A DNA stretch of 64,000 nt from Thermoprotei archaeon (GCA_029335875.2 JARJMZ020000010.1:1-64000); one strand, 5' to 3'; numbered from the stretch's first letter, positions 42,808-51,650 are shown. Translations and numbers: made by a program. The notes: generated from the letters alone by a model not told the origin.

Positions 42808-43253
42808 ACCCCTCAACTTTATTTAATATGTTTAATGATAAGAAGGATCTTATTTGTTCTAACGAGACTTTCTTCAGGAGGGCGGTAAGCTCCCTATATT
42901 TGACGCTCTTCAACTATTGGGCTAGACCTTGCTATAACACTGGTAAAAGGGGTAAGGGGCCTTTGTAAGATATGTTCTCCTATAGTAATTTCCATAAGGC
43001 TCTATTGGAGCTTAATTTGGGAGTTAAACTGTTTCATCTCTATATCCTTAGGGTGGCAGCTGACCACTATGCTCTTAGACCAACTAAGGTGAAAGTGCTG
43101 GACAAGATTATGAAATCAATTATGGAAAAGGAAGAGGTGCACGTAACCATTGATTGTAGCTCTTTTGAAAAAGCTTTGAAGGTCGCGCAAGATGTTTGGA
43201 GCGAGCTCTTGAAGGATCGGGGGGAGCGTGCCTGCAGCTTTGGTGGGGATTGA
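42774..43253 (+). pseudogene. HEPN-type (RX4H) protein gene split by an in-frame TAA
   Basis: One reading frame encodes a HEPN-like helical protein of about 158 residues but contains TAA at 42966-42968. The N-terminal piece (64 residues, TTG 42774, GGGTG 8 nt upstream) includes FFRRAVSSLYLTLFNYWA, the typical first HEPN helices. Two codons past the stop, ATG 42972 opens a 93-residue piece with RVAADH, the R-x4-H active-site motif of HEPN ribonucleases. Either the gene is broken, or the two parts are made separately. Confidence 0.6.
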
Positions 43254-43332
43254 CAAAAGTTGTCTCGGGAAACGGAGCTTTCGCACTGTTAAATTTGAGC
43301 TCTGGAGAAAAGTTTTTAGGTTTCCGTAACGG

Positions 43333-43353
43333 ATTTGGATACGGTGTCCAAAT
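43333..43353. promoter_or_regulatory. Palindrome before the BtuF-like gene
   Basis: ATTTGGATAC, a central G, then GTGTCCAAAT form an imperfect 21-bp dyad (outer 7 bp perfect on each side) about 13 bp upstream of the start codon of the importer operon. This is a typical place for an iron- or corrinoid-responsive repressor, which is inferred only from position. Confidence 0.45.
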
Positions 43354-43365
43354 TTGGTTCAGAGG

Positions 43366-44748
43366 ATGCTTTATGTTATGTTAGGTTCTATAGTGATCCT
43401 AATGATTTTAGGGTTCGCCCTGCTTTATGCTAGCGTTAGCGGTTTAAGGGGGGAAATTGAAGGGCATTCGAGGGCTTTGGAGGAGCTTAGGGTGAGGTTT
43501 GAGGGACAGCGTGAGGCTTTAAGGGATGTGGAGGAGCTTAAGTCTAGACTTGACAGGATCGAGAAGTCCCTCGGTAATGTTGCTTCAGCCGAGGAGCTTA
43601 AGAGTATTGCTAGGGAGGTGGGGGAGCTTTCAGCTATGATCGGGATTTTAGAGTCTAGGATTAAAGGCTCTAATGAGACTCTAACAGCGTTTATAGCTAA
43701 CGTCTCCGCGTCAATATCTGAGATCTCAAGGAGGGTTAACGAGCTTTCTGAGAGACTCTTATTCCCCGCCGTTATAGTTGATGGTGCCGGCGATAGGGTT
43801 GTCATATTGAGTAGGCCTTCAAAAGTTGTATCCCTCGCTCCGAGCGCGACGGAGACACTGTATTTTATGGGGGCTTTAAACCTCATAGTTGGCGTGGACG
43901 ATTTCTCGGACTTCCCTAGGGTGGTTAAGGAGGGGAGGGATAGGGGTGAAATCGCTAGCATAGGGGGCTTCTGGACGCCTAGCGTTGAGAAGATCGTCGG
44001 CTTAAAGCCCGACTTAGTGGTGGGTGTTGCGAGCGTGCCGAGCCATAGGGCTTTGAAGGCTCAACTGTCAGCCTATGGGATCCCAGTGCTTCTACTACCA
44101 AACTCTAGGGCTTCAGATGTCGTTGAATCCCTGCTGATCGCTGGAAGGGCTCTAGGAAGGCTTCCCGAAGCTTACAGGATCGCATACCAGGTTGAGCTAG
44201 CCTTCAAGTACGCCGCCCTCCTGTCAACAAAGCTTGAAAGTAAGGTTAGTGTTTCAGCTGTGGTGTGGGTGAAGCCTCTCTTCGTAGTGGGAGGGGGCAC
44301 GTGGCAGCATGATATTCTAGAATATGCGGGCCTCATAAACGTTTATGGAGACATGAAACTTTGGCCCTCAGTTTCTCCAGAGACTCTGCTTGAGAGGGTG
44401 CCGGAGGCTATAATAATGACAACGGGGCATGGAATGGTTAGTAGGGAGGACCTGGTGAACCAGCTCGTAGGCGTCCTCGGAGACTCGGCATATAAGATCC
44501 CGGCTCTGAGAGACGGGAGGATCTACGGGCTTTCGGGAGCCTACGAGGATGCTTTCAATAGGCCTTCACCCAGGACTATTATAGCCTTATACGTTCTCCT
44601 AGTAGTATTCCACCCTCAACTCTTCGACCTGAAGCCTGGAGACATACCTTACGATGTGTCCCCGGAGACCTTAGATGTAGCGGTGATTTTGAGGGATAAA
44701 GTTCCAGGTCAAATCCTGGAGCTTATAGAGTTGGGGTTGAGGGGGTAG
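43366..44748 (+). CDS. BtuF/FhuD-like ABC transporter substrate-binding protein
   Basis: A 460-residue anchored binding protein. Residues about 5-25 are a membrane helix (signal anchor), about 30-130 a long coiled coil, and about 150-440 the BtuF/FhuD-type domain (VVSLAPSATETLYFMGA, LKPDLVVG, GGGTWQHDILEYAGLINVYGD). Ligand is probably corrinoid, haem or an iron chelate. The coiled-coil spacer may lift the binding domain through the S-layer. The start is uncertain: TTG 43354, ATG 43366 or ATG 43378. btuC-like follows without a gap. Confidence 0.85.
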   Translation: MLYVMLGSIVILMILGFALLYASVSGLRGEIEGHSRALEELRVRFEGQREALRDVEELKSRLDRIEKSLGNVASAEELKSIAREVGELSAMIGILESRIKGSNETLTAFIANVSASISEISRRVNELSERLLFPAVIVDGAGDRVVILSRPSKVVSLAPSATETLYFMGALNLIVGVDDFSDFPRVVKEGRDRGEIASIGGFWTPSVEKIVGLKPDLVVGVASVPSHRALKAQLSAYGIPVLLLPNSRASDVVESLLIAGRALGRLPEAYRIAYQVELAFKYAALLSTKLESKVSVSAVVWVKPLFVVGGGTWQHDILEYAGLINVYGDMKLWPSVSPETLLERVPEAIIMTTGHGMVSREDLVNQLVGVLGDSAYKIPALRDGRIYGLSGAYEDAFNRPSPRTIIALYVLLVVFHPQLFDLKPGDIPYDVSPETLDVAVILRDKVPGQILELIELGLRG

Positions 44749-45732
44749 TTGAAGCTAAGGTTCCTCTCGGCTTTAACCACCGCTTTACTAATCCTCATCC
44801 TCCTACTAGTAGCCTCCCTAGGAGTCGGCCCCTACAAGGTTTACAGCCCCCACGCTCTGGTTAGGGCTGTTTTTGAGGAGGGGCCTGACAGGGCCGTTAT
44901 AGAGTATAGGCTTTGGAGGTCTATTGCAGCCTTCATCCTGGGGCTGGGGCTCGCTGTTTCAGGCTTGGCCCTCCAGAGGCTTATAAACAACCCTCTCGCA
45001 GACCCATACATACTGGGAATATCCTCAGGAGCCTCCCTAGGCTTCCTGGCGGCGGTGGCTTTAGGGCTCAAACCTTTATGGGTTTGGTATTTAGCGGCTT
45101 TCTCGGGGGGCCTACTAGCTTACACTGTTATAGTCGCTGTGGCGACGGCGCTGGGGCTCACGGGCCTGGGCCTCATAGTCTCGGGGGTATCGCTTACTTA
45201 CGCTTTCACCGGAGTCTCCATGATACTCATATACGTTATGGGGCCCCAAATACAGTTTGGGTTTTCATGGCTTTTCGGGAGCGTAGCTTACAGCACTAGA
45301 GATGTGATAGTTGCTAGCACGTTTTTAACCCTAACGGGGCTCGCCATCATAGCATATTACAGGGGCTCCCTGACCACGCTCCTACTCGGAGAAGATGTGG
45401 CTAGAGCCCTCGGAGTTAAAGTTCACATGGTCAAGCTTATTGTTTCAGCTTCTATAGCTTTAATAGTAGCCTCTCTCGTAGCCGTCAGCGGCCCCGTAGG
45501 CTTCATAGGGCTAATAGCCCCCTGGATCGCGAGGCTCGCCGTGGGCGCGGGGTTCACGAGGCTACTACCCTTAACAGCCGCTGCCGGAGCCTCGCTAGGG
45601 CTAGCTTCAGACATTCTAGTCAGGATTGCTGGGGGCGGCAGGGAGCTGCCCCTAACAGCGCTCACAGCCATTATCGGGGCCCCCCTACTCTTCTATCTGA
45701 CACTGAAGACTAAGGGTGTGGAGAGGCTGTAG
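44749..45732 (+). CDS. BtuC/FecCD-family ABC transporter permease
   Basis: A 327-residue integral membrane protein with about ten helices, the permease of a corrinoid or siderophore importer. RLWRSIAAFILGLGLAVSG, NPLADPYILGISSGASLG and GPVGFIGLIAPWIARL are family hallmarks (the last is the cytoplasmic coupling region). The start is TTG directly after the upstream stop, so it is co-translated with the binding protein. Confidence 0.92.
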   Translation: MKLRFLSALTTALLILILLLVASLGVGPYKVYSPHALVRAVFEEGPDRAVIEYRLWRSIAAFILGLGLAVSGLALQRLINNPLADPYILGISSGASLGFLAAVALGLKPLWVWYLAAFSGGLLAYTVIVAVATALGLTGLGLIVSGVSLTYAFTGVSMILIYVMGPQIQFGFSWLFGSVAYSTRDVIVASTFLTLTGLAIIAYYRGSLTTLLLGEDVARALGVKVHMVKLIVSASIALIVASLVAVSGPVGFIGLIAPWIARLAVGAGFTRLLPLTAAAGASLGLASDILVRIAGGGRELPLTALTAIIGAPLLFYLTLKTKGVERL

Positions 45733-45735
45733 GTC

Positions 45736-46452
45736 ATGTGTAGGGTTTTAGTTGAAAACCAGACTGTAACCTTAGATGGTAAGGATGTTTTGAGAGATGT
45801 GAACTTAGACGTGGAGGGGGGTATAACAGCTATAATAGGCCCTAACGGGGCGGGTAAAACAACTCTCCTAAAGAGTATAGCCGGCATAGTAGCCCCCTCT
45901 AAGGGTAGAGTCTTAGTGTGCGGGCTGGAAGCCCGGGAAGCTAGCAGGATGATAGCCTACGTTCCAGCCTACTTAATGGTAGACCCCCACGCTAAGGTTG
46001 AAGATGTGATAGAGGCTTACTTGCACGGGGTGAGGGGGGTTGATGTGGAGAGCGTCTTAAAATCCTCGGGTCTAGAACGTTTTAGGGGCAGGAAGTTTAA
46101 CACGCTGAGCGGGGGGGAGCATAAGCTGGTTTTAATCGCCGGGGCTATAGCCAGGAACCCTAAACTACTACTTCTCGACGAGCCTTTCTCCCATCTAGAC
46201 CTCGCCAACCAAGTCAAACTAGCTAAGATACTCAGGGGGGAGCGTGGAGAAGGCAGAACTATTATAATGACAGCCCACGAGCCCCTCCACGCTAGCATAG
46301 CTGATAGGGTGGCCCTCATGAACTCAGGATCCATAATGGCTTATGGGAAGCCTGAAGATGTGGTCAGGAGGGAGTTACTGGAAAAAGTTTATGGGGTGGA
46401 ACTCCTGGAAATAACTGTAGAAGGTGGTAGAGCGCTCATACCCAGGTTCTAA
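45736..46452 (+). CDS. BtuD-like ABC transporter ATP-binding protein
   Basis: A 238-residue ATPase completing the importer. Walker A GPNGAGKTTLLKS, signature LSGGEHKLVLI, Walker B LLLLDEPFSHLD and switch histidine in MTAHEPLHAS are visible. ATG lies 3 nt after the permease stop. The 3' end overlaps the convergent htpX gene by 4 nt. Confidence 0.92.
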   Translation: MCRVLVENQTVTLDGKDVLRDVNLDVEGGITAIIGPNGAGKTTLLKSIAGIVAPSKGRVLVCGLEAREASRMIAYVPAYLMVDPHAKVEDVIEAYLHGVRGVDVESVLKSSGLERFRGRKFNTLSGGEHKLVLIAGAIARNPKLLLLDEPFSHLDLANQVKLAKILRGERGEGRTIIMTAHEPLHASIADRVALMNSGSIMAYGKPEDVVRRELLEKVYGVELLEITVEGGRALIPRF

Positions 46453-47552
46453 GAGATCCTTAAAGCCACCCTATCCAGGAACCTGAGCCTCTTAGGCACT
46501 GGAGGGTGTGTTGAGAACAACTCCATTAAAGCGTTTGTCTTAACGCTCTTGAGCCTCTCAACCTGATAGTCTATATCGTAGAAGAAGCCTCCATGGATCT
46601 CAATTAGAGGCGCTACTATGAAAAGCATGGAGGCTACACTGTTATTCCTAGCCTCCTCTGAAATGCTGGGATCCCTAGAGTATGCCAGGTGGAGTCTCGT
46701 CAAGGCCCTCTGAAGGTCTCGAGGCCTCCCAGTAACAATTGCCGAGTGGGCGTCAGCATAGTACTCCCTAAGCCTGTTAAAGTGGGCTATGAGGACCCTG
46801 AATAGAACGCCAGCAGCTATGAGGGCAGCTCCAAAAGCTGCCAGGTATATGGGCGACCCCCTCCTATTGCCGCCTCCCCCCAGGAGCCCGCTCCATAATA
46901 GGATTCTCCCTATGAAGTATACAGCTAAAGGTATTATGCTGAGGGCCAGTATCCACGAGACATCCCTGTGTTTCAAATGCCCAACCTCATGGCCTAACAC
47001 TGCGACCACCTCATCTCTACTGAGCATTCTAAGTAGCCCTCGGGTGACTGCCACATAGCTTCCAGCGATCGGGCTCCCGTAGGCGAAAGCATTGGGGAAG
47101 TCGACGTCAGCTATGACGAACTTGGGGGGTTTCATGCCGCTGAGGTTGGCGAGCCTCTCCACCTCCTTGGCAAACTGCTCCTCGTATGGAGTGCTGGGGG
47201 GTCTAGCTTTGTAGGCTATGTTTATTATGAAAGGCGATATGAGCCACTGGAAGAATATGAGTAGGAAGGCTAGAACTGAAGCCGTCAACACCATAGTCTG
47301 CCCTTCAACCGCCGACCCGGAATACCACTCGAAGAACTTCACTATAAGGATCATGGTGAACACGTAGGCTGAGACCATGAAAAGCAGGGTTAAACCCATC
47401 CCAGCCCTGAGGGAAGCTAGACTCCTAGGAGCGTCCCCAACTATTCTATCAGCGTTTAAGGCTAGGAGCCCCACGATGCCGGCGAACACTATGCTCTCCA
47501 CTATTAGCAGCCACCAATAAGCCCACATGAACCCTAGGAGTTCAAAGACCAT
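46449..47552 (-). CDS. HtpX-like membrane metallopeptidase (M48)
   Basis: A 367-residue zinc protease with hydrophobic helices at about 10-30, 50-72, 90-112 and 190-240. VAVLGHEVGHLKHRD holds the HExxH zinc motif and YADAHSA supplies the third ligand. Homologues degrade damaged membrane proteins from the cytosolic face. The C-terminal STHPPVPKRL is typical. ATG 47552. Confidence 0.9.
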   Translation of the reverse strand: MVFELLGFMWAYWWLLIVESIVFAGIVGLLALNADRIVGDAPRSLASLRAGMGLTLLFMVSAYVFTMILIVKFFEWYSGSAVEGQTMVLTASVLAFLLIFFQWLISPFIINIAYKARPPSTPYEEQFAKEVERLANLSGMKPPKFVIADVDFPNAFAYGSPIAGSYVAVTRGLLRMLSRDEVVAVLGHEVGHLKHRDVSWILALSIIPLAVYFIGRILLWSGLLGGGGNRRGSPIYLAAFGAALIAAGVLFRVLIAHFNRLREYYADAHSAIVTGRPRDLQRALTRLHLAYSRDPSISEEARNNSVASMLFIVAPLIEIHGGFFYDIDYQVERLKSVKTNALMELFSTHPPVPKRLRFLDRVALRIS

Positions 47553-47606
47553 ACCTAACTACCCTCCCCAGGATCCCAGGTTAACTAGTAAGGGGGCGTC
47601 CAAGCC

Positions 47607-47933
47607 CTATAAGTTTAATTCCAGACTCCTACCCCTCCAAGAAGCCGATAGGGAGCACAGCTTCAAGCCACCAACGCTCTTAAGGGATCCTGAAAGGTCT
47701 AACAGCAAATCCTCTATCATGGCGCCCTCAACGCCTAAAACCTCCCATAAAGGCTTATGGTCAAACCTCCTAAGAGCCTCTTCAAGGCTCCGAGCTAGGA
47801 GCTCCACGTCCACGTTAGCCCTCGAAGAGCTACACCAGCAAGCCCACACTGTAACGTCGTGACCGTGAACATCGTACTTGAAAGGTTTAAGAGCCAGACT
47901 CACAACTCCGGAGACGCAGAGCCTCCAAGCCAT
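47607..47933 (-). CDS. Reduced 6-pyruvoyl-tetrahydropterin synthase/QueD-like protein
   Basis: A 108-residue protein that shows part of the PTPS/QueD pattern: DVHGHDVTV (two zinc histidines), LLARSLEEALRRFDHKPL (the DH motif) and an EDLLLDL glutamate segment, ending SLSASWRGRSLEL. The first histidine and the usual catalytic cysteine region of the family are missing or displaced, and it is shorter than the usual 115-140 residues, so activity is doubtful. The ATG lies 2 nt after the stop of the CDP-alcohol transferase with GGAGG upstream, so both share a message. Confidence 0.5.
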   Translation of the reverse strand: MAWRLCVSGVVSLALKPFKYDVHGHDVTVWACWCSSSRANVDVELLARSLEEALRRFDHKPLWEVLGVEGAMIEDLLLDLSGSLKSVGGLKLCSLSASWRGRSLELNL

Positions 47934-47935
47934 AG

Positions 47936-48502
47936 CTAGCCTCCACCTCCCCCCAGCTCAAGCCAGACCCTGTGGAATCTCTGTACCAGAGTAGCTATGG
48001 ATAAAACTAGGAGAACAGCAATTATAGCCTCGGCGAGGCCAACACTGTATAGTGAGGCGAGGCCGGCCGCTAGGAGCCCCACAACCCTCTCCTGCCTCTC
48101 CACAAGGCCGACCCCTTTAAGGGTCACACCTAGACCCTCCCCTCGAGCCCTAGTATAGGAAACCATGTATGACGCCACTAGGAGAGTGTAGCTTAGGAGA
48201 ACCCCCACACCCATATAGTGGAGGGCTAAAATATAGGCGGCATCTGAAATCCTATCACTAACAGAATCTAGGAAAGCCCCCCTCCTACTCTGCAGCCCGG
48301 AAGCCCTAGCAACCAGCCCGTCAAGAGCGTCTAGAAGGGCTGAGAGGGCCATCAAAAATAAAGCTAAGATTTTAAAGCCCATATAGGCCGCTGCGGGAAC
48401 CGTGACAGCCAACGTTAACCCCGCAATAGTATAATAGTTAGGGTGCACCCCCAGCCTGGAGAGTGCGGCGCCCACCCTCACATATGAACCCTCGAAGCCC
48501 AC
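47936..48502 (-). CDS. CDP-alcohol phosphatidyltransferase family enzyme
   Basis: A 188-residue integral membrane enzyme of about six helices. DALDGLVARASGLQSRRGAF followed by LDSVSDR gives the complete DGxxAR(x8)GxxxDxxxD signature. In archaea this family makes archaetidyl-inositol-phosphate, archaetidylserine or similar ether lipids from CDP-archaeol; the exact alcohol cannot be told. GTG 48502. Confidence 0.85.
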   Translation of the reverse strand: MGFEGSYVRVGAALSRLGVHPNYYTIAGLTLAVTVPAAAYMGFKILALFLMALSALLDALDGLVARASGLQSRRGAFLDSVSDRISDAAYILALHYMGVGVLLSYTLLVASYMVSYTRARGEGLGVTLKGVGLVERQERVVGLLAAGLASLYSVGLAEAIIAVLLVLSIATLVQRFHRVWLELGGGGG

Positions 48503-48626
48503 GACACTCTACCCTCGTAAACTTAGAGGCTAGGAACTACAAGCTTATAAATTAGGCTACACTCTGCAACCCCCTATATACTATGGTTTAATAGCTTGGA
48601 GAGGCCCGCTAATAGCGGTGTCCGGG

Positions 48627-49085
48627 TTGGTTAACGCCGGTGATAAAGCCCCGGACTTTGAAGGCTTAGATAACAGTGGAAAACCTCTGAGGCTTAGCAG
48701 CTTGAAAGGCGCCACCATAGTGCTATATTTCTACCCTAAAGCAATGACGGGAGGATGTACGAGAGAGGGTATAAGGTTCAACGAGCTCTACGAGGAGTTT
48801 AAGAATCTGGGAGTGGAGATTATAGGTGTTTCCACAGACCCCCTGGATGATAATAGGAGGTTCGCCGAGAAATACGGCTTTAAGTTCAGGCTTGTAAGCG
48901 ACGAGGATAGGGTCATATCGAGGGCTTACGGGGTCTTGAATAGCGAGACTATGAGGGCTGAGAGGGTCACGTTCATCATAGATCGAGATGGTGTCGTCAA
49001 GGCTGTTTTGAGGAATATTAGGCCCGCGGAGAGGCATGCTGATGAAGCTTTAAAAATCGCCAGAGAAATCGCATCTAAGGGTTGA
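48627..49085 (+). CDS. Peroxiredoxin (PrxQ/BCP type)
   Basis: A thiol peroxidase of about 152 residues that reduces hydrogen and organic peroxides. VLYFYPKAMTGGCTREGIRF contains the peroxidatic cysteine, with Thr three residues before it; the following arginine lies in AERVTFIIDRDG. A second cysteine near +5 is absent, so it may work as a 1-Cys enzyme or with a separate thioredoxin (one lies at 53562). TTG 48627 has GGTG 6 nt upstream; GTG 48618 is an alternative. Confidence 0.9.
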   Translation: MVNAGDKAPDFEGLDNSGKPLRLSSLKGATIVLYFYPKAMTGGCTREGIRFNELYEEFKNLGVEIIGVSTDPLDDNRRFAEKYGFKFRLVSDEDRVISRAYGVLNSETMRAERVTFIIDRDGVVKAVLRNIRPAERHADEALKIAREIASKG

Positions 49086-49089
49086 AGAG

Positions 49090-49950
49090 TTGGCTCGGGC
49101 CAGGATTGCCCTCGTCCAGTTTGGGGCTTTGAGGTCTAAGAGCGAGAGCTTGAAGGCCATAGAGAAACTCCTGGGAGACTATGAAAGTAGGGCGGACATA
49201 ATCGCTTTCCCCGAGTACTCCATGCTAGACCCTACGGGGCTCGACCCCACACTAATATACGAGGCTTCAGAGACCCTGGAAGGGGGCTGGGTAGGGTTCT
49301 TCAGAGACCTAGCATCCACTAGGGGCTCCTGTGTTGTGGCTACATTGTTTGAGAGGTCGAGAGAGCCCCCCAGAGTTTACAATAGTGTCGTAGTCTTGAA
49401 CCGTGGAGGGGAACTTCTGGGTGTTTACAGGAAAACACACTTGTTCGACATACTAGGCTATAGGGAGAGTAGCTTCACAGCCCCCGGCGATAGTCTCTTC
49501 GACCCCGTTAACGCTTGCGGCGTGAAACTCGGGCTGGCAGTGTGCTTCGAGATTAGATACCCTGAGATCTTCAGGGTTCAAGCTTTGAGGGGGGCCGAAC
49601 TCGTGGTTGTCCCCGCAGCATGGTATAGGGGGCCTTTGAAAGAGGAGACTCTAGGGGTCCTAGCTAGGGCTAGGGCTCACGAGAACAACCTCTACGTGGC
49701 TGTGGCAGCCCAGTATGGGGATAATTTTACTGGTAGGAGCGTTATCGTAGACCCTATGGGGGTCGCAGTGGTGGACGCCGGTTCGGGGGAGAAAATAGTT
49801 GAATCCATCATAGACACTGAAATAGTTTATAGGGTGAGGGCTAGAATGCCCCTCTTGGAGCTCGCAAGGTGGGATATGCTTCTAGGCCACCTCAAAGGCT
49901 CTGTTGAATCTCATGGTGCCTCTAAAGGCTCGAGTTCATACGTTAAATAG
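49090..49950 (+). CDS. Carbon-nitrogen hydrolase (nitrilase superfamily)
   Basis: A 286-residue amidase-type enzyme. The catalytic triad is visible: Glu in AFPEYSMLDP, Lys in YRKTHLFD and Cys in GLAVCFEIRYPE. Substrate is unknown; omega-amidase, N-carbamoyl or deaminated-glutathione activity are possible. TTG start 4 nt after the peroxiredoxin stop, so the two are co-transcribed and may both serve in redox repair. The 3' end overlaps the convergent DUF35 gene by about 40 nt. Confidence 0.87.
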   Translation: MARARIALVQFGALRSKSESLKAIEKLLGDYESRADIIAFPEYSMLDPTGLDPTLIYEASETLEGGWVGFFRDLASTRGSCVVATLFERSREPPRVYNSVVVLNRGGELLGVYRKTHLFDILGYRESSFTAPGDSLFDPVNACGVKLGLAVCFEIRYPEIFRVQALRGAELVVVPAAWYRGPLKEETLGVLARARAHENNLYVAVAAQYGDNFTGRSVIVDPMGVAVVDAGSGEKIVESIIDTEIVYRVRARMPLLELARWDMLLGHLKGSVESHGASKGSSSYVK

Positions 49951-50453
49951 CCTTCAGGCTCCCTTTTAACTACTAGAAGCCTCACTTTCACGCCTGGCTT
50001 GAGCCTGCTCGGATCCCTACATCTAACCCATGAGAGCACGTTGACGCCGTTAGGCATCCTAGCTATGCCCACTATGTAGTCGTCGTAATGGCTGAAACTG
50101 TATGGTTTAATGTTGATGACAGTCCATGTTACGAGCTCCCCTTCAGTGGGCATTTCAACCCACTCGACCTCTCCTCCAACATCGTCCGGGCACTCTATCT
50201 GCGGGGGGAACATTATTCTCCCCGTTGATTTACACTTTGTCGCCAGGATTTTACCCTCGTTTAAGGCGTCGAAGAACTTCTTTATCTTCTCTATGCTTAT
50301 CATATACCTTAGTTTAAGCTCTCTCTGGTCATACCACATTGTTGCCCCAGTCCTAGGATCTATTATCGCCGGTATGCCCACGCTACTTTTCATAGTCTCA
50401 GCAAAGCTCTCCATCTGTTTCATGAAGGCCTCTACCTGCTCCCTCTGGCTCAC
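49911..50453 (-). CDS. DUF35 OB-fold protein (acyl-CoA-binding partner of thiolase)
   Basis: A 180-residue protein with an N-terminal helix, a rubredoxin-like knuckle and an OB-fold: IPAIIDPRTG, LATKCKSTGRIMFPPQIECP, then GELVTWTVINI and RLKPGVKVRLLV. Only two of the usual four zinc cysteines remain (CKS and ECP). In archaea DUF35 proteins form a complex with acetoacetyl-CoA thiolase and HMG-CoA synthase. It follows the thiolase after 6 nt, matching that pairing. Confidence 0.86.
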   Translation of the reverse strand: MSQREQVEAFMKQMESFAETMKSSVGIPAIIDPRTGATMWYDQRELKLRYMISIEKIKKFFDALNEGKILATKCKSTGRIMFPPQIECPDDVGGEVEWVEMPTEGELVTWTVINIKPYSFSHYDDYIVGIARMPNGVNVLSWVRCRDPSRLKPGVKVRLLVVKREPEGYLTYELEPLEAP

Positions 50454-50459
50454 CAGCGT

Positions 50460-51650
50460 TCACCCCCTAGGCTTGTGGAGGCTGTAGAGTGTCACGTAGG
50501 TGTAGTGGCCTGTGCCCCCAACGTTGTGGGCTAAGCCTCTCCCAACTTTTATGGGCGCCTGCCTTCCACTCTCAACTCTACCTAGAAGTTGTCTTGCCAT
50601 CTCGACAGCCATTGAGACTCCAGTGGCCCCTATAGGGTGTCCCTTAGCTTTAAGGCCCCCGCTTAGGTTAACGGGAACTAGCCCCCCGATATAAGTCTGG
50701 TGCTCTCTGACGAGCTTGTAGCCCTCGCCTCTCCCAGCTATGCCTAGATCCTCGTAGGCCATTATCTCGGCTATTGTGAAACAGTCGTGAACCTCGGCGA
50801 GGTCTATGCTCCTAGCTATAGAGCCCTCCTCTATGCCGGCTTTCTTGTAAGCCTCCCGGGCAGCCCTCCTAGCGGCTTCAAGACCTAGGAACTGGCCCCT
50901 CTTAGATATGTTGCTCGTGTCGCTCGCAGCCCCTATAGCTTCTATCCAAACTGGAGAGTCTGTAAGCTTAGCGGCAACCTCTTCGCTTGCGAGAACAACG
51001 GCGGCAGACCCGTCTGTTATGGGGCTTGAATCGTAGAGTTTCAGGGGCCAAGCAACATACCTGCTCCTCATACACTCCTCAACCGTGATCTTCCTGGGGA
51101 ACTGGGCTTTAGGGTTGAAACTAGCATAATAATGGTTCTTAACGGCAACCTCACACAGGTCCTCCTCCCTAGCCCCATAAGTGAACATGTATGATGTAGC
51201 GTAGAGGGCGTAATAGCCTGGGAACGTTATACCGAAATTCTCGAACTCCCAGAAGTAGTTGCCAGCCCTCCCAATAAACTCCACTACAGTGGGGGTGGGG
51301 CTCTCATTCATCTTCTCAACGCCGACAACGAGAACTATGTCAGCCTCCCCGGAAGCTATAGCGTCCCTCCCAGCCTTGATAGCGGCGCTCCCCGTAGCGC
51401 ATGCAGCTTCAACCCTGAAAGTGCCCTTACCCGAGAGGCCCGCATACTCGTTAACAACTATTGCGGGGAGGGGCTCGCTACTCCAGCCCCCAGCATTACC
51501 CACAACAACAAGGTCCACATCATCCAATCCTATTCCGGATTCGCTAATAGCCTGCCTTATAGACTCGTAGGCTAGTTCAGGAATGTTAACGTCAAGCCGG
51601 ACCCCGAAACTGGAGTGCCCAGTCCCAACTATGGCTACTCTCCTAGCCAA
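50460..51650 (-). CDS. Acetyl-CoA C-acetyltransferase/thiolase (SCP2-type)
   Basis: A 396-residue archaeal thiolase that condenses two acetyl-CoA to acetoacetyl-CoA, the entry step of the mevalonate pathway to isoprenoid lipids. The nucleophilic cysteine is in VEAACATGSAAI; later motifs are DLAEVHDCFTIAE and the GGLKAKGHPIGATG loop. With the DUF35 gene downstream it forms the usual archaeal thiolase unit; HMG-CoA synthase is not in view. TTG 51650 preceded by GGTGACC. Confidence 0.9.
   Translation of the reverse strand: MARRVAIVGTGHSSFGVRLDVNIPELAYESIRQAISESGIGLDDVDLVVVGNAGGWSSEPLPAIVVNEYAGLSGKGTFRVEAACATGSAAIKAGRDAIASGEADIVLVVGVEKMNESPTPTVVEFIGRAGNYFWEFENFGITFPGYYALYATSYMFTYGAREEDLCEVAVKNHYYASFNPKAQFPRKITVEECMRSRYVAWPLKLYDSSPITDGSAAVVLASEEVAAKLTDSPVWIEAIGAASDTSNISKRGQFLGLEAARRAAREAYKKAGIEEGSIARSIDLAEVHDCFTIAEIMAYEDLGIAGRGEGYKLVREHQTYIGGLVPVNLSGGLKAKGHPIGATGVSMAVEMARQLLGRVESGRQAPIKVGRGLAHNVGGTGHYTYVTLYSLHKPRG

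Noticed and set aside
43280-43300. GCACTGTTAAATTTG before the BtuF-like gene as a half suf operator
   Set aside because: Only one half-site matches; the other arm is absent, so chance is sufficient.
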